A stretch of 64,000 bases of DNA from an uncultured Steroidobacter sp. GTDB lineage: Bacteria; Pseudomonadota; Gammaproteobacteria; Steroidobacterales; Steroidobacteraceae. The DNA lies in contig CALLKK010000032.1 of the NCBI GenBank assembly GCA_938008435.1, positions 1 to 64,000 on the forward strand. The letters are read 5' to 3'. Below the pieces are notes generated by a model. That model saw only the letters and a list, made by a program, of their open reading frames with translations. It was not told the DNA's origin and searched no databases. The position numbers and the translations under genes are program-made. The stretch's first letter is position 1; every line of letters begins with the position of its first letter. Positions 8,799 to 18,248 of this stretch are shown one piece after another.

Positions 8799-10001
8799 TC
8801 AAGCCATCGCCGCAAGCGTCCTGCGAAAGCGCAGGTGCGCGACCCAGAAAAAAGCCACGCCGATCGCCGCAATCGCAAGCAGCTGCGGCCAGACGATATC
8901 GATCCCCGCACCGCGATACAGAATGGCCTGACTGGCTGCCACGTAGTGCGTCGTCGGGGCGAGCAGCATGATGTCCTGCACGAGTTCGGGCATGCTCTCG
9001 CGCGGCGTCATGCCGCCGGATAGGAGCTGCAGCGGCACGATGATGAGCATGAGCAGCAAAGCGAACTGCGGCATGGTGCGCGCGAATGTCGCAAGCAGAA
9101 TGCCCATGGACGTCATCGACGCGAGCGTGAGCGCACCGGTGAACAAGAACAGCAAGCGCGACCCCTGAATTGGGGCGTGCAGGATCATTTCGATCACGAA
9201 CACGAGCGACAGCGCCGTCGCCACGATGGTGACCAGCCCCATCGCCCAGATCTTCGACGCCATGATCTCGAACGGCGTGACCGGCATGACGAGCAAGTGC
9301 TCGATCGTGCCGCGTTCGCGCTCGCGGATCAGCGCGGCGCCGGTGAGAATCAGCGACACCATGGTCACGCGGTCGATGATGGTCATGACGCCCATGAACC
9401 ACGACCGTTCGAGCGTCGGGTTGAACCGTGCCCGCAGCGCCAGATCCACCGGCGGGCTCGCCGCACGCCGGTAGCCCTGCAAGAACTCGTTCACCTCGCC
9501 CGTTACGATCTGCTGCACGGCTGCGCTTCCGACGAACGCCTGGCTCATGCGCGTCGCGTCGACATTGAGCTGAACCGCGGGCCGCCGTCCGGCCAGCAGA
9601 TCGCGTTGCAGCTCGCTCGGAATGACCAGCCCGAACGTGAACTCGCCTGCATCCATTCCGGGATCCAACTCCTGAAACGAGATCATTGCCGGCCGTTGGA
9701 AGTGCGGCGGATAGAATGCGGAGGCGATCCGCCCCGACAGCGGCGAGCGATCCTCATCGACGATCGCGATGACCGCCTTGTGCAAGGTTTCGGGAATCGC
9801 CGTGGCCGCAGTGTAGATCGACAACGAGAAGGCGTACACGATGAGCAGGATCAGCATCGGGTCGCGCGCGATGCTCCACAGCTCCTTCACGCCGAGCCGA
9901 TAGATGTTCTCGATGCGCCGATTCCACCTCCACCTACTCGCCGAGCCACTGCGTGCGCTGGCGCCTGAGGATGTATCGAGCGTCGTTTCCTGTCGCATCA
10001 T
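8799..10001 (-). CDS. yhhJ: ABC-2 type permease (YhhJ-like), exporter subunit
   Basis: The 400-residue product is an ABC-2 family membrane subunit: one N-terminal membrane segment (PMLILLIVYAFSLSIYTA), a large periplasmic region to about residue 215, then five C-terminal membrane segments including the ABC2 signature area (RERERGTIEHLLVMPVTPFE). The start ATG overlaps the stop of the upstream ATPase-permease gene as ATGATG/TGA, with AGGA just before it, so translation is probably coupled. The arrangement adaptor, double ATPase-permease, permease is that of E. coli yhiI-rbbA-yhhJ. The long in-frame extension upstream is within the preceding gene and is not used. Substrate unknown. Confidence 0.88.
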   Translation of the reverse strand: MMRQETTLDTSSGASARSGSASRWRWNRRIENIYRLGVKELWSIARDPMLILLIVYAFSLSIYTAATAIPETLHKAVIAIVDEDRSPLSGRIASAFYPPHFQRPAMISFQELDPGMDAGEFTFGLVIPSELQRDLLAGRRPAVQLNVDATRMSQAFVGSAAVQQIVTGEVNEFLQGYRRAASPPVDLALRARFNPTLERSWFMGVMTIIDRVTMVSLILTGAALIRERERGTIEHLLVMPVTPFEIMASKIWAMGLVTIVATALSLVFVIEMILHAPIQGSRLLFLFTGALTLASMTSMGILLATFARTMPQFALLLMLIIVPLQLLSGGMTPRESMPELVQDIMLLAPTTHYVAASQAILYRGAGIDIVWPQLLAIAAIGVAFFWVAHLRFRRTLAAMA

Positions 10002-12745
10002 GTGTCCTGCTTCTTCAGCAATGCGACGGATACGCCGATCGCGATCGGCACCGCGGCGGCGATGGCCCAAAAAGATGCCTGCAAGTCCGTGAAACCAAGC
10101 GCCTTGCCGAACACCCCGCGGCTGATGGTCACCATGTGCGTCGTCGGCTGCATCCGCCCGACGACATAGCCGATTCCCTCGAGCGACGACACGGGATTCG
10201 TAAGTCCGGCGTATTCGACCGACAGCACGATGCTGAAAATCATCGTGAGAAAGATCGCCGCGGTCTGCGTGCGCGTGAAGGTCGAGCAGAACAGGCCGAA
10301 TCCGGTCGTGTACACCACGAAGACGAGCGTCGCGAGCGCGAGCGTCGCGAAGCTACCCTTCACCGGGACGCCGAATACCGTGATCGAGAGCAGCGTCAGC
10401 AACAGGAAATTCACGAATGCAAGCGCGACGTACGGCAGCTGCCTCCCGAGCAAGAACTCCGTGCGCGTGGTCGGCGTCGCATAGAAATTGATGATGGAGC
10501 CGAGCTCTTTCTCGCGCACGACGGACAGGGCCGTGAGCATCGCCGGGATCAGCATGAGCAGGATCGGAATCACTGCCGGCACGATCGCGGGCAAACTCTT
10601 GACGTCCGGGTTGTAGCGGTAGCGCGTTTCGATATCGATGGCCGATGTCGGCATATAGCCGAGACGCTCTCGCGCTTGCTGCATGAGCCAGAGCTGATGC
10701 ATGCCCTGCACATAGCCCTGCACGGTCTCGGCCCGCTGAGGCATCGCGCCGTCCACCCATGCGCCGATCGCCACCGAGTCCCCGCGCTGGACGCTGCGGG
10801 CGAAGTCAGGCGGGATCTCGATCGCAAGCGCGAGCTCGCCCGAGCGCATGCGGTGATCGAGCTCGGCGTAGTCGCGGATCGGCGGCCGCTCGATGAAGTA
10901 CGGCGAGCCCGCGAGATTGAGCGCATAGCTGCTGCTCAGCCCGGTCTGATCGCGATCGAGCACGGCGAACGGCAGGTCTTCCACATCCATGCTGATCCCG
11001 TACCCCATGATGAACATGAGGATGACGCTGCCGAGCAGCGCGAGCGCGGCACGCACCGGATCGCGCTGCAGCTCGAGCGCTTCGCGCATCGTGTAGCTGA
11101 GCAGCCGTTGCAGGCTGAACCCGCGTTTGCGCGCCTTCGGCAGCGCGGGAGCTGCGCCGCTGGTCGCAGGACGTTCCGATTCGGACACCTTCGTCCCCGC
11201 GCCGGCCTCTTCGAGATAAGCGATGAAAGCATCTTCGAGCGTGGCAACGCCCCGCTGGGCCACCAGCCGCGCCGGCGCATCGCTCACGAGCACTTTGCCC
11301 GCATGCATGAGCGAGATCCGATCGCAGCGTTCGCCTTCGTTCATGAAGTGCGTCGAAATGAAGATCGTGACGCCATCCTTGCGCGACAGCTCGATCAAGA
11401 GCCGCCAGAACGCATCGCGGGCCACCGGATCCACGCCGGAGGTCGGCTCATCCAGGATGAGCAGCTCCGGACCGTGTACGAGCGCCACGGCAAGCGACAG
11501 ACGCTGCCGCATGCCGAGCGGCAAGCGCATCGGCAGCTCGTCGGCGACTTGCGCAAGATCGAAGCGCTCGAGCATTTCCGCAACGCGCGCCGGAATGCGC
11601 TCTTCCGGCACATGAAACAGCCGCGCATGCAGCACGAGGTTCTGACGTACCGTGAGCTCCGTGTAGAGCGAGAACGACTGCGACATGTAGCCGACCCGCC
11701 GCCGCGTCCCGAGATCGTTCGGATCGACCGGACTACCGAACAGCTTGGCCTCGCCTTCGCTCGGCGCCAGCAGACCCGTCAGCATCTTCATCGTCGTGGT
11801 CTTGCCGCAGCCGTTCGAGCCAAGAAACCCGAAGATCTCCCCGCGCCGGATGCGAAAGCTCACGTGATCGACTGCGACGAACTCACCGAAGCGCATCGTC
11901 AGATCGTTCGCCTCGATCGCGATACTCTGCGCTTCATCGCGCGTCAGCGGCGGAATGGTCACTTCGGTATAGCCGCGCCGCTTCTCTTTCGGCAGCAGCG
12001 CTATAAAGGCCTGTTCGAGCGACTGCGTCCGGGTGCGCTCGTACAGCTCCGCGGGCGTACCGACAGCGAGAATCCGCCCCTCGTCCATGGCGGCAAGCCA
12101 ATCGAAGCGGCTCGCCTCGTCCATGTATGCAGTCGCCACGATCACGCTCATGTCTGCGCGCGTTCGACGAATCGAGTCGATCAGATCCCAGAACTGCCGC
12201 CGCGCCAGCGGATCGACGCCGGTCGTCGGCTCATCGAGGATCAAGAGCTTGGGATCGTGGATCAGCGCGCAACACAAGCCGAGCTTCTGCTTCATGCCGC
12301 CGGAGAGCTTGCCGACTGGCCGATCCAGGAATGGATAAAGTCCCGTCGCACGCGTGAGCGCATCGATGCGACGCCGACGCTCGGCTGCATCGTGACCGAA
12401 GAGGCGCGCGAAAAACTGCAGGTTCTCTTCGACGGACAACGTGGGATACAGATTTCGCCCGAGCCCTTGCGGCATATAGGCAATGTCCGGGCACACGCGC
12501 TCCCGATGCTGCTTACTGGCCATATCGCCGCCGAGCACGGTGACGGTGCCGATCTGGACGCGATGCGTGCCTGCGAGCAGCGCAAGCAGGCTAGACTTGC
12601 CCACGCCGTCGGGCCCGATGATGCCCACCATGCGCCCTGCCGGGATCGCGAGATCGATGCGATCGAGCGCACGCACCTTGCCGTAACGCAGGCTGACGTC
12701 CTTCAGCACCGCGACGGGCGAGGCCGGCTGCAGGTTCGAGCTCAT
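9998..12745 (-). CDS. rbbA: Double ABC ATPase-permease fusion (RbbA/YhiH-like)
   Basis: The 915-residue product carries two ATP-binding domains followed by an ABC-2 membrane domain. The first has Walker A GPDGVGKSS, signature LSGGMKQKLG and Walker B LLILDEPTTGVDP. The second has Walker A GSNGCGKTT and Walker B LLILDEPTSGVDP, but its signature reads LPLGMRQRLS instead of LSGGQ. The membrane part begins at about residue 550 with several segments (AALALLGSVILMFIMGYGIS, for example). Length and order match RbbA of E. coli, first described as ribosome-associated but organised as a type of exporter. The ATG overlaps the TGA of the HlyD-like gene by ATGA, and its end overlaps the permease. Confidence 0.9.
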   Translation of the reverse strand: MSSNLQPASPVAVLKDVSLRYGKVRALDRIDLAIPAGRMVGIIGPDGVGKSSLLALLAGTHRVQIGTVTVLGGDMASKQHRERVCPDIAYMPQGLGRNLYPTLSVEENLQFFARLFGHDAAERRRRIDALTRATGLYPFLDRPVGKLSGGMKQKLGLCCALIHDPKLLILDEPTTGVDPLARRQFWDLIDSIRRTRADMSVIVATAYMDEASRFDWLAAMDEGRILAVGTPAELYERTRTQSLEQAFIALLPKEKRRGYTEVTIPPLTRDEAQSIAIEANDLTMRFGEFVAVDHVSFRIRRGEIFGFLGSNGCGKTTTMKMLTGLLAPSEGEAKLFGSPVDPNDLGTRRRVGYMSQSFSLYTELTVRQNLVLHARLFHVPEERIPARVAEMLERFDLAQVADELPMRLPLGMRQRLSLAVALVHGPELLILDEPTSGVDPVARDAFWRLLIELSRKDGVTIFISTHFMNEGERCDRISLMHAGKVLVSDAPARLVAQRGVATLEDAFIAYLEEAGAGTKVSESERPATSGAAPALPKARKRGFSLQRLLSYTMREALELQRDPVRAALALLGSVILMFIMGYGISMDVEDLPFAVLDRDQTGLSSSYALNLAGSPYFIERPPIRDYAELDHRMRSGELALAIEIPPDFARSVQRGDSVAIGAWVDGAMPQRAETVQGYVQGMHQLWLMQQARERLGYMPTSAIDIETRYRYNPDVKSLPAIVPAVIPILLMLIPAMLTALSVVREKELGSIINFYATPTTRTEFLLGRQLPYVALAFVNFLLLTLLSITVFGVPVKGSFATLALATLVFVVYTTGFGLFCSTFTRTQTAAIFLTMIFSIVLSVEYAGLTNPVSSLEGIGYVVGRMQPTTHMVTISRGVFGKALGFTDLQASFWAIAAAVPIAIGVSVALLKKQDT

Positions 12746-13818
12746 TCGGGTGTCTTGATCGCAAGACGCTCCGGCCACGGCGTCTCGCGGTCCAGCTTGA
12801 TCCACGCTACGCCCGGCAGCCCCGTCTTCACTTGCGTGAGGTGCTTGAGCAGCAAGTCACGGTCGATGTGCGCGCGCACACGAAACATGAGCTTCTGCCG
12901 CTCGCTCGCGGTCTCGACGGTCTTCGGCGTGAACTGCGCCGTATCGGCGACGAACGACACCTTGGCGGGAATCACGAATTCCGGCGCTGCGTCGAGCACG
13001 ATGCGCACTTCGCTCCCGAGCGCGACGCGCCCCACAACGGTCTCGGGCAAGAAGAACGTCATGTACACGTCGGACAGGTCGACGAGATTCAGCACGGGCG
13101 AGCCCGCACCCAGCACCTCGCCCGGTTGCGCGATCCGGTACTGCACGCGCCCGTCGCGCGGCGAGGACAGCACGCTGTCGTCGATATCGGCCTCGATACG
13201 CGCCACCGTCGCCTGCGCCGCAGCCACTGCCGCTTCAGCACCGGCGATCTGCGTGCGCGCCGCTTCGACTGCGGATTCCGCCGCAATCACTCGAGCCTTC
13301 GCCGCTTCGAGCGCTGCTCGTGCTGCGCGAACCCGTGCGCGATCGTCATCGAGCTCCTGCACTGACGAAGCGCCTTCCTGCGCCAGCATCTCCGAGCGCG
13401 CCAGGCGACGCTCCGCAGCGTCGAGCGAGCTTTCCGCTTCGACGACGGCTGCTCGCGCTGCGGCCGCTTCGCTCTGTCGCATCGCAAGCTGCGCCTTCGC
13501 CGTCGCGACCGAGGTCAACGCTTGCTGATGCATCGCGCGCGCTTCCTCGCGCTGCGCCTCGAGCGTGATCACCTGCATCTTGGCGAGCGGCTGACCGGCT
13601 TTGACGAGCTCGCCCTCGCGTACATAGATATCCTCGACGCGCCCACCGAGCTTTGCGGCCACGTTGATCTCCGTCGCTTCGATGCGTCCGTTGCCGCTGA
13701 CGAAGGCATCGCCGTACCCCTCGGCCTCGATCGACCGCCACAGCATCCATCCGAGCAGCCCGGCAACCACGACGATCGCGATTGCAGCGGTCCGCTTCTT
13801 TACTGCTTGTTGTTCCAT
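12742..13818 (-). CDS. yhiI: HlyD-family membrane fusion protein (YhiI-like)
   Basis: The 358-residue product has one N-terminal membrane anchor (AAIAIVVVAGLLGWMLW), then the two lipoyl-like halves of periplasmic adaptors (VSGNGRIEATEINVAAKLGG and DGRVQYRIAQPGEVLGAGSP) around a long alanine-, glutamate- and arginine-rich coiled-coil hairpin (roughly residues 75-205). A beta-barrel region follows (VYMTFFLPE). It would link the inner-membrane pump encoded downstream to the outer-membrane factor encoded upstream. It starts 9 bases after the outer-membrane gene stop and its end overlaps the ATPase gene. Confidence 0.92.
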   Translation of the reverse strand: MEQQAVKKRTAAIAIVVVAGLLGWMLWRSIEAEGYGDAFVSGNGRIEATEINVAAKLGGRVEDIYVREGELVKAGQPLAKMQVITLEAQREEARAMHQQALTSVATAKAQLAMRQSEAAAARAAVVEAESSLDAAERRLARSEMLAQEGASSVQELDDDRARVRAARAALEAAKARVIAAESAVEAARTQIAGAEAAVAAAQATVARIEADIDDSVLSSPRDGRVQYRIAQPGEVLGAGSPVLNLVDLSDVYMTFFLPETVVGRVALGSEVRIVLDAAPEFVIPAKVSFVADTAQFTPKTVETASERQKLMFRVRAHIDRDLLLKHLTQVKTGLPGVAWIKLDRETPWPERLAIKTPE

Positions 13819-13827
13819 GATCCCTCG

Positions 13828-15270
13828 CTACTCGCCCGCGCCGAGCGCCCCGCCGCCGAGCGCTGCGAACAGCGCGACACGGCTCGATTGCAGCGCGCTT
13901 TGCAGCTGGACGACCGCTTGCTCGGCAGTCAACAGATCGCGTTCGGCATCGAGCACTTCGAGATAGCTTGCAGCACCGCTGTCGTAGCGCAGCCGAGCCA
14001 GCCGCGCCCGTTCGGTCTGCGCGCGCAGTGCTTCCCGCTGAATGCGCAGCTGCTCCCCGAAGTAGTGATGCGCCGACAAGGCATCGGCCACGTCACGGAA
14101 TGCGGCTTGAATCGTCTGCTCGTAGCTCGCGACTGCCAGATTGCGCTGCACCTCCGCCAACTCGAGGTTCGAGCGCAGACGTCCGCCCGTGAAGATCGGC
14201 AACGAGATGACCGGCGTGAAGGTCCACATGCGGCTGCCGGACTCGAAGAGCCCGTCGAGCTCGTCGCTCGCGCTGCCGTAATCGCCAGTGAGCGTGATTC
14301 TGGGAAAGAACGCCGCGCGCGCTGCGCCAATGTTCGCGTGCGCCGCACGCAGCTGGTGCTCTGCCGCCATGATGTCCGGACGCCGCACGAGCAGATCGGA
14401 CGGCAACCCGGCGCTCACCGCGCGCACCGGCTCGGCGTCGTTGTCGAACAAATCCGTTCGCATCGGCAACTCGACAGGCACGCCCACGAGCAGGTCGAGC
14501 GCGTGACGGTTCAGTGCTCGGGCCTGCTCGAGCTGCATGGCGAGCGACTGCGCCTGCGTCAGCAACGTTTCGACTTGCATGAGCTCGAGCTGCGTGCTCG
14601 CGCCCACTTCGAAGCGGCGCTTGAAGATGCGATACGACTCCTCGCGCGAGCGGAGCGTGCGGTTTGCGATTTCGAGGCGCCGATCGAGCTCGCGCTGCGA
14701 CAGCCAGCTATCGGCCACCTGAGCGACGAGACTCACTGCAAAGGCGCGGCGCGCGGCATCGACGGCGAGATAGCTTTCGATCGCAGCGAGGTCGAGATTG
14801 CGCACGCGACCCCAGAAGTCCAGCTCCCACGCCGAGGCACCCACGGTGACCTGATACGCGCTGCTCACATACGATCGGCCGAGCATACTCAGATCGGCCG
14901 GAGTACGGCCGCGCTGGCTAGCTGCTCCTACTGCGATGTTGGGTAAGCGATCGGCGCGCTGAATCCCGCGCAACGCCCGCGCCTCTTCGACCCGCAGCAC
15001 GGCCGCACGCAGGTCGCGACTATTTTCGAGCGCCAGCTCGATGACACGCTGCAGCTCCGGATCGACAAAGACGGTACGCCACTCTGCCGCACCGTCGACT
15101 GCGCTCAACGTACGCGGCGCATCAGCGGGGTAGTCATTCGGAATGGGCGGCGCAGGCGCTTGATAGCGCGGCGCCATCGAGACGCAGCCGAAAAGAAGAA
15201 GCGCAACGGCCGCAGGCCCACAGGATCGCGCTGCTGCCGGATTCGTGGGAGATCGAGCGGTCCGCACCAT
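13828..15270 (-). CDS. TolC-like outer-membrane efflux lipoprotein (NodT family)
   Basis: The 480-residue product has a basic N-terminus and the lipobox LLFGC at about residues 25-29, so it is probably a lipoprotein. It then shows the paired outer-membrane efflux repeats (ALENSRDLRAAVLRVEEARA, and LELAEVQRNLAVASYEQTIQ later) and the typical RRPDIMAAEHQLRAAHANIG motif of NodT-family channels. It is the first gene of the four-gene exporter operon and would form the outer-membrane duct. Confidence 0.92.
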   Translation of the reverse strand: MVRTARSPTNPAAARSCGPAAVALLLFGCVSMAPRYQAPAPPIPNDYPADAPRTLSAVDGAAEWRTVFVDPELQRVIELALENSRDLRAAVLRVEEARALRGIQRADRLPNIAVGAASQRGRTPADLSMLGRSYVSSAYQVTVGASAWELDFWGRVRNLDLAAIESYLAVDAARRAFAVSLVAQVADSWLSQRELDRRLEIANRTLRSREESYRIFKRRFEVGASTQLELMQVETLLTQAQSLAMQLEQARALNRHALDLLVGVPVELPMRTDLFDNDAEPVRAVSAGLPSDLLVRRPDIMAAEHQLRAAHANIGAARAAFFPRITLTGDYGSASDELDGLFESGSRMWTFTPVISLPIFTGGRLRSNLELAEVQRNLAVASYEQTIQAAFRDVADALSAHHYFGEQLRIQREALRAQTERARLARLRYDSGAASYLEVLDAERDLLTAEQAVVQLQSALQSSRVALFAALGGGALGAGE

Positions 15271-15448
15271 GAGGACTTGAATGCTCTCCGATCGCTCGAC
15301 TCGCTGAAGTAAGGAGATGCCGAAGACAAGTCCGTAAGAGCTACGGACGAGCGATCATGCAATGCCGTGTCGCGAGAAAAATCTCAGCCCCCGCGCGCTC
15401 CCTCATTTCGTTTTATCTCCTGAGCAGCCAAGTCGCGTTCGCTGCACA

Positions 15449-16396
15449 TCATTGCAATCGACGCGGAATGCGTGGGTGGCCGAACGCACATTCGAGCTCG
15501 GTGCGATTCCACTTACCGCACTCAGCGGCCGCCTCATAGGTGCTTTGCAGAAACTCGATGAGCATCGCGTCGGGGTCGTGCGCACTGCGCACGGCGGCAT
15601 ACGGCAACACGAACTCGCCGAGCGCCTCTGAGTAGAGCGCTTCGCGAGGCGAGACTGCGTACGAGCGATAACCGTCCGGCTGCGGATAGGCGTATGAATA
15701 GAACGAGGCATCGAATCCGTTTCCGCCGGGCCAGAAACCCGCGCTGCTCACCTCGTGCGAATAGGCCTCCTGCGCGATCTCGTTCGCGAGCCCCGGCACT
15801 CCGCCCGGATGCAGCGGCGCTCTGCGGCCGGAGAAACGTGTGACGGCAAGATCGAAGCTGCCCCAGAAAAAGTGCACCGGGCTGCACTTACCGATGAATC
15901 CGGTACGGAACAGCTTCATCACTCGATCGGTCTTTGCGAGCACACGCCAGAACCGTTGAGCGTAGTCGGCGTCGTAGGCGGCGTGCACACGATCTTGCGA
16001 GAACGGAATGGCGTTCGGGATCTCGCTTGGATGTTCGTCGATCTCGACCGAGATGTCTGCCTCGTCGAGCATTTCCATGACCCGACGATAGAACTCGGCG
16101 ACCGTCATCGGCGCCAGCGTCAGATAGCGACGGTCGCCGCGGCTCGTCTCGAGCGCGAGCCTGTGCGCGAGGAAGTCGAAGTTCAGCTCGAACGTGAGAT
16201 CGCCGTCCGGAATCGGCGATGTGCTGAGACCGCGCGCGGTGACGTAGAACGGCACATGCCACGAATGATTGAGCCACGGCGTGAGCGCCAGACGCACCTT
16301 GCCGACGACTTGCATCCACAAGTGCAGCGTGGCGCAGGTGTCTTTCCAGTCTGCGTAGGCAAGCTCGGGCCAGCGCTCGCTTGATGTGGAATGCAT
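15449..16396 (-). CDS. DUF5996 family protein
   Basis: The 315-residue product matches the DUF5996 pattern: WPELAYADWKDTCATLHLW at the start, LTPWLNHSWHVPFYVTARGL, KCSPVHFFWGSFDLAVTRFS and AGFWPGGNGFDASFYSYAYP near the end. No signal peptide is visible, so a cytoplasmic location is likely. The ATG giving MHSTSSERW is preferred over the upstream ATG, because the 45 extra residues are basic and not family-like. Function is unknown for the whole family. It lies 178 bases upstream of the exporter operon on the same strand, so it may be a separate unit. Confidence 0.8.
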   Translation of the reverse strand: MHSTSSERWPELAYADWKDTCATLHLWMQVVGKVRLALTPWLNHSWHVPFYVTARGLSTSPIPDGDLTFELNFDFLAHRLALETSRGDRRYLTLAPMTVAEFYRRVMEMLDEADISVEIDEHPSEIPNAIPFSQDRVHAAYDADYAQRFWRVLAKTDRVMKLFRTGFIGKCSPVHFFWGSFDLAVTRFSGRRAPLHPGGVPGLANEIAQEAYSHEVSSAGFWPGGNGFDASFYSYAYPQPDGYRSYAVSPREALYSEALGEFVLPYAAVRSAHDPDAMLIEFLQSTYEAAAECGKWNRTELECAFGHPRIPRRLQ

Positions 16397-16641
16397 GAGG
16401 CGCTCCAGGGATTTCCCCGAGGGAATGTCCTCGAATGCCGCCGAGTTCCGCTGAGACGCGCCGACGCGCTGCGATCGGCGCTTGCCTCGTCGCGAGACGC
16501 AGTCTGAGCCGCGGAAGGCCAACCGAGACACCTATTAATAAGGAGAGAGTTAGTTAACGAGTGAGCATGCCGAGCGTGAAGCTCTTACATGCCGGTCGCG
16601 AACACTACTTTCCCTGCGGCACTGCACCGCCTCCCCACTTC

Positions 16642-16824
16642 TGGACACCCACCGCCTCCCCCACTTCTGGACACCCATCGTTTCTGCTCGCTTTTAGAAC
16701 TGGCGCCTCCCCGCTCCTGGACACCCATCGCTTCTGTTCGTCCTGGAGACACCTACCAGCGGAGCCTGTTGATTGTGGACACCCATCACTCTGCGCTGGG
16801 CGATCTTCACTCTGGACATCCACC
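16642..16824 (+). repeat. Cluster of five TGGACACCCAYC repeats (block A)
   Basis: Copies start at 16642, 16668, 16718, 16776 and 16813, all in the same direction. Four have an exact TGGACACCCA core and the last reads TGGACATCCACC. A diverged copy (TGGAGACACCTACC) lies at 16744. Spacing is irregular (26 to 58 bases), which excludes a CRISPR array. The same motif recurs in two more blocks on either side of the transposase gene. The 550-base gap between 16397 and 16949 holds no convincing gene apart from these repeats. Confidence 0.75.
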
Positions 16825-16934
16825 GGTCTTCACTCCCGGACCCCACCATCTCGAGCCATGAATCCATACCCCGTCCTGCGTTTCCTCCGAAGCCGTTCCG
16901 CGACGCCGCGTATATCCCGCCGCGATGGCCGCTC

Positions 16935-16940
16935 TATACT
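16935..16940 (+). promoter_or_regulatory. Possible -10 element of a leaderless transcript
   Basis: TATACT lies 9 bases before the ATG of the alcohol dehydrogenase gene. If used as a -10 box, transcription would begin within a few bases of the start codon, giving a leaderless message. No ribosome site is visible before this ATG, which fits. No good -35 box was found, so the call is weak. Confidence 0.3.
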
Positions 16941-16949
16941 CTTCCGCCC

Positions 16950-17945
16950 ATGAAAGCCGTGGCGTTCCGCTGCATGCGACTGCATCGTCCTGGCCAGCCG
17001 CTTGTGCTGGACCAGTGCACGATTGATGACGTGCCGCCCGGCAAGGTGCTGCTCAAGGTGCACGCCTGCGGCGTCTGTCGCACCGATCTGCACGTTGTCG
17101 ACGGCGAACTGCCGGATACACGCCTGCCGATCGTGCCCGGCCATGAAATCGTCGGAGAAGTCGTCGCGTGCGGGAGCGGCGTCAGTTTCAGGAGCGGCAC
17201 GCGGCTCGGCGTGCCCTGGCTCGGCCACACGTGCGGCGAATGCGACTTCTGTGCGCACGAACAGGAGAATCTCTGCGACCGTGCGCTCTTTACCGGCTAT
17301 CAGCTCGACGGCGGCTACGCTGAGTACACGCTTGCCGACGCACGGTACTGCTTTGAGCTACCGACAACGCTCGATGACGCCCACGCAGCTCCGTTGCTGT
17401 GCGCCGGCCTGATCGGTTATCGCTCGTGGCGCTTCGTACAAGAAGCCAAACGCTTGGGCGTCTATGGCTTCGGCGCCGCTGCCCACATCGTCGCGCAAAT
17501 CGCCCGCTGGCACGGCCAGCGTCTCTACGCGTTTACTCGTCCTGGCGATACCGCCGCACAGGACTTTGCCTACTCGCTCGGCGCGCATTGGGCGGGCAAC
17601 AGCGACGCAATGCCACCCGAGCCGCTCGACAGCGCAATCATCTTCGCCCCCGTCGGCTCGCTAATACCCCTCGCCCTGAAAGCGCTGCGCAAGGGCGGTA
17701 CGCTCGTCTGCGGCGGCATTCACATGAGCGACATCCCCACAATGCCGTATTCCCTACTCTGGGGAGAGCGGCAGATTCGCTCGGTTGCAAACCTCACGCG
17801 GCGCGATGGCACTGAGTTTCTCGAGCTCGCAGGCCGGATTCCCATCCGCACGGAGATTCAAACGTTTCCCTTGCCCGCAGCCAACGAGGCACTGGCGCGA
17901 CTGCGTAACGGTCAGCTGACGGGCGCTGCCGTGTTGATTCCGTAG
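16950..17945 (+). CDS. Zinc-dependent alcohol dehydrogenase
   Basis: The 331-residue product belongs to the medium-chain zinc alcohol dehydrogenases (AdhA/YogA-like). Visible are the catalytic-zinc cysteine in ACGVCRTDLHVVDGEL, the GHEIVGEVV motif with the second zinc ligand, and the structural-zinc cysteines in CGECDFCAHEQENLC. The nucleotide-binding fold is represented by LGVYGFGAAAHIVAQIA. It would oxidise primary alcohols or reduce aldehydes with NAD(P); the substrate is unknown. The start is the ATG giving MKAVAFRCMRLH; the frame upstream runs through repeat block A and is not coding. The gene sits between two repeat blocks and may share a mobile neighbourhood with the transposase. Confidence 0.9.
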   Translation: MKAVAFRCMRLHRPGQPLVLDQCTIDDVPPGKVLLKVHACGVCRTDLHVVDGELPDTRLPIVPGHEIVGEVVACGSGVSFRSGTRLGVPWLGHTCGECDFCAHEQENLCDRALFTGYQLDGGYAEYTLADARYCFELPTTLDDAHAAPLLCAGLIGYRSWRFVQEAKRLGVYGFGAAAHIVAQIARWHGQRLYAFTRPGDTAAQDFAYSLGAHWAGNSDAMPPEPLDSAIIFAPVGSLIPLALKALRKGGTLVCGGIHMSDIPTMPYSLLWGERQIRSVANLTRRDGTEFLELAGRIPIRTEIQTFPLPAANEALARLRNGQLTGAAVLIP

Positions 17946-17977
17946 ACGCCGCGCCCGCGCCTATTCTGCTCTGGCGT

Positions 17978-18106
17978 TGGACACCCATCGCTTCAGCCAC
18001 CCTCGCATTGGACACCCACGCCCTCGCATTGGGCACCGATTGCTTCAGCCGGACGGTTACCTCGTTTGGACGCCCACCGCGAACAAACCACCTCTGGACA
18101 CCCACC
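17978..18106 (+). repeat. Cluster of four TGGACACCCAYC repeats (block B)
   Basis: Copies start at 17978, 18009, 18067 (TGGACGCCCACC) and 18095, all in the same direction as block A. A diverged copy, TGGGCACCGATTGC, is at 18030. GCTTCAGCC follows the copies at 17978 and 18030, so the repeated unit may be longer than the 12-base core. The block lies immediately upstream of the transposase gene. Confidence 0.75.
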
Positions 18107-18248
18107 GAACTGTTCGACAACCGAGGACTCTCTATCGGCGCCTCCGCAGACCTGCAAGATATTTCGGCGAACTCGCTAGTAATTCACGCTGTTCGCTGAC
18201 TTGAGGCGCCTTATCTTCAGTGCAGGGCAAGCACGTCACGACGTCTTC

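Noticed and set aside
9953..13528. Very long plus-strand open frame of 1191 codons
   Set aside because: It runs antisense through the RbbA-like and HlyD-like genes, is extremely rich in Arg, His and Asp and lacks any domain-like pattern. It is a product of high GC content opposite a real gene.
16561..16953. Small frame beginning GTG behind a possible ribosome site (AAGGAG)
   Set aside because: The first 20 codons could be a gene remnant, but the frame then runs straight through the repeat block (repeated DTH, GHPS peptides come from the repeats). No family match; not called as a gene.
16642..18106. Possible CRISPR array
   Set aside because: Repeats are only 12 bases, spacing varies from 26 to 58 bases within clusters, orientation changes downstream and no cas genes are present.
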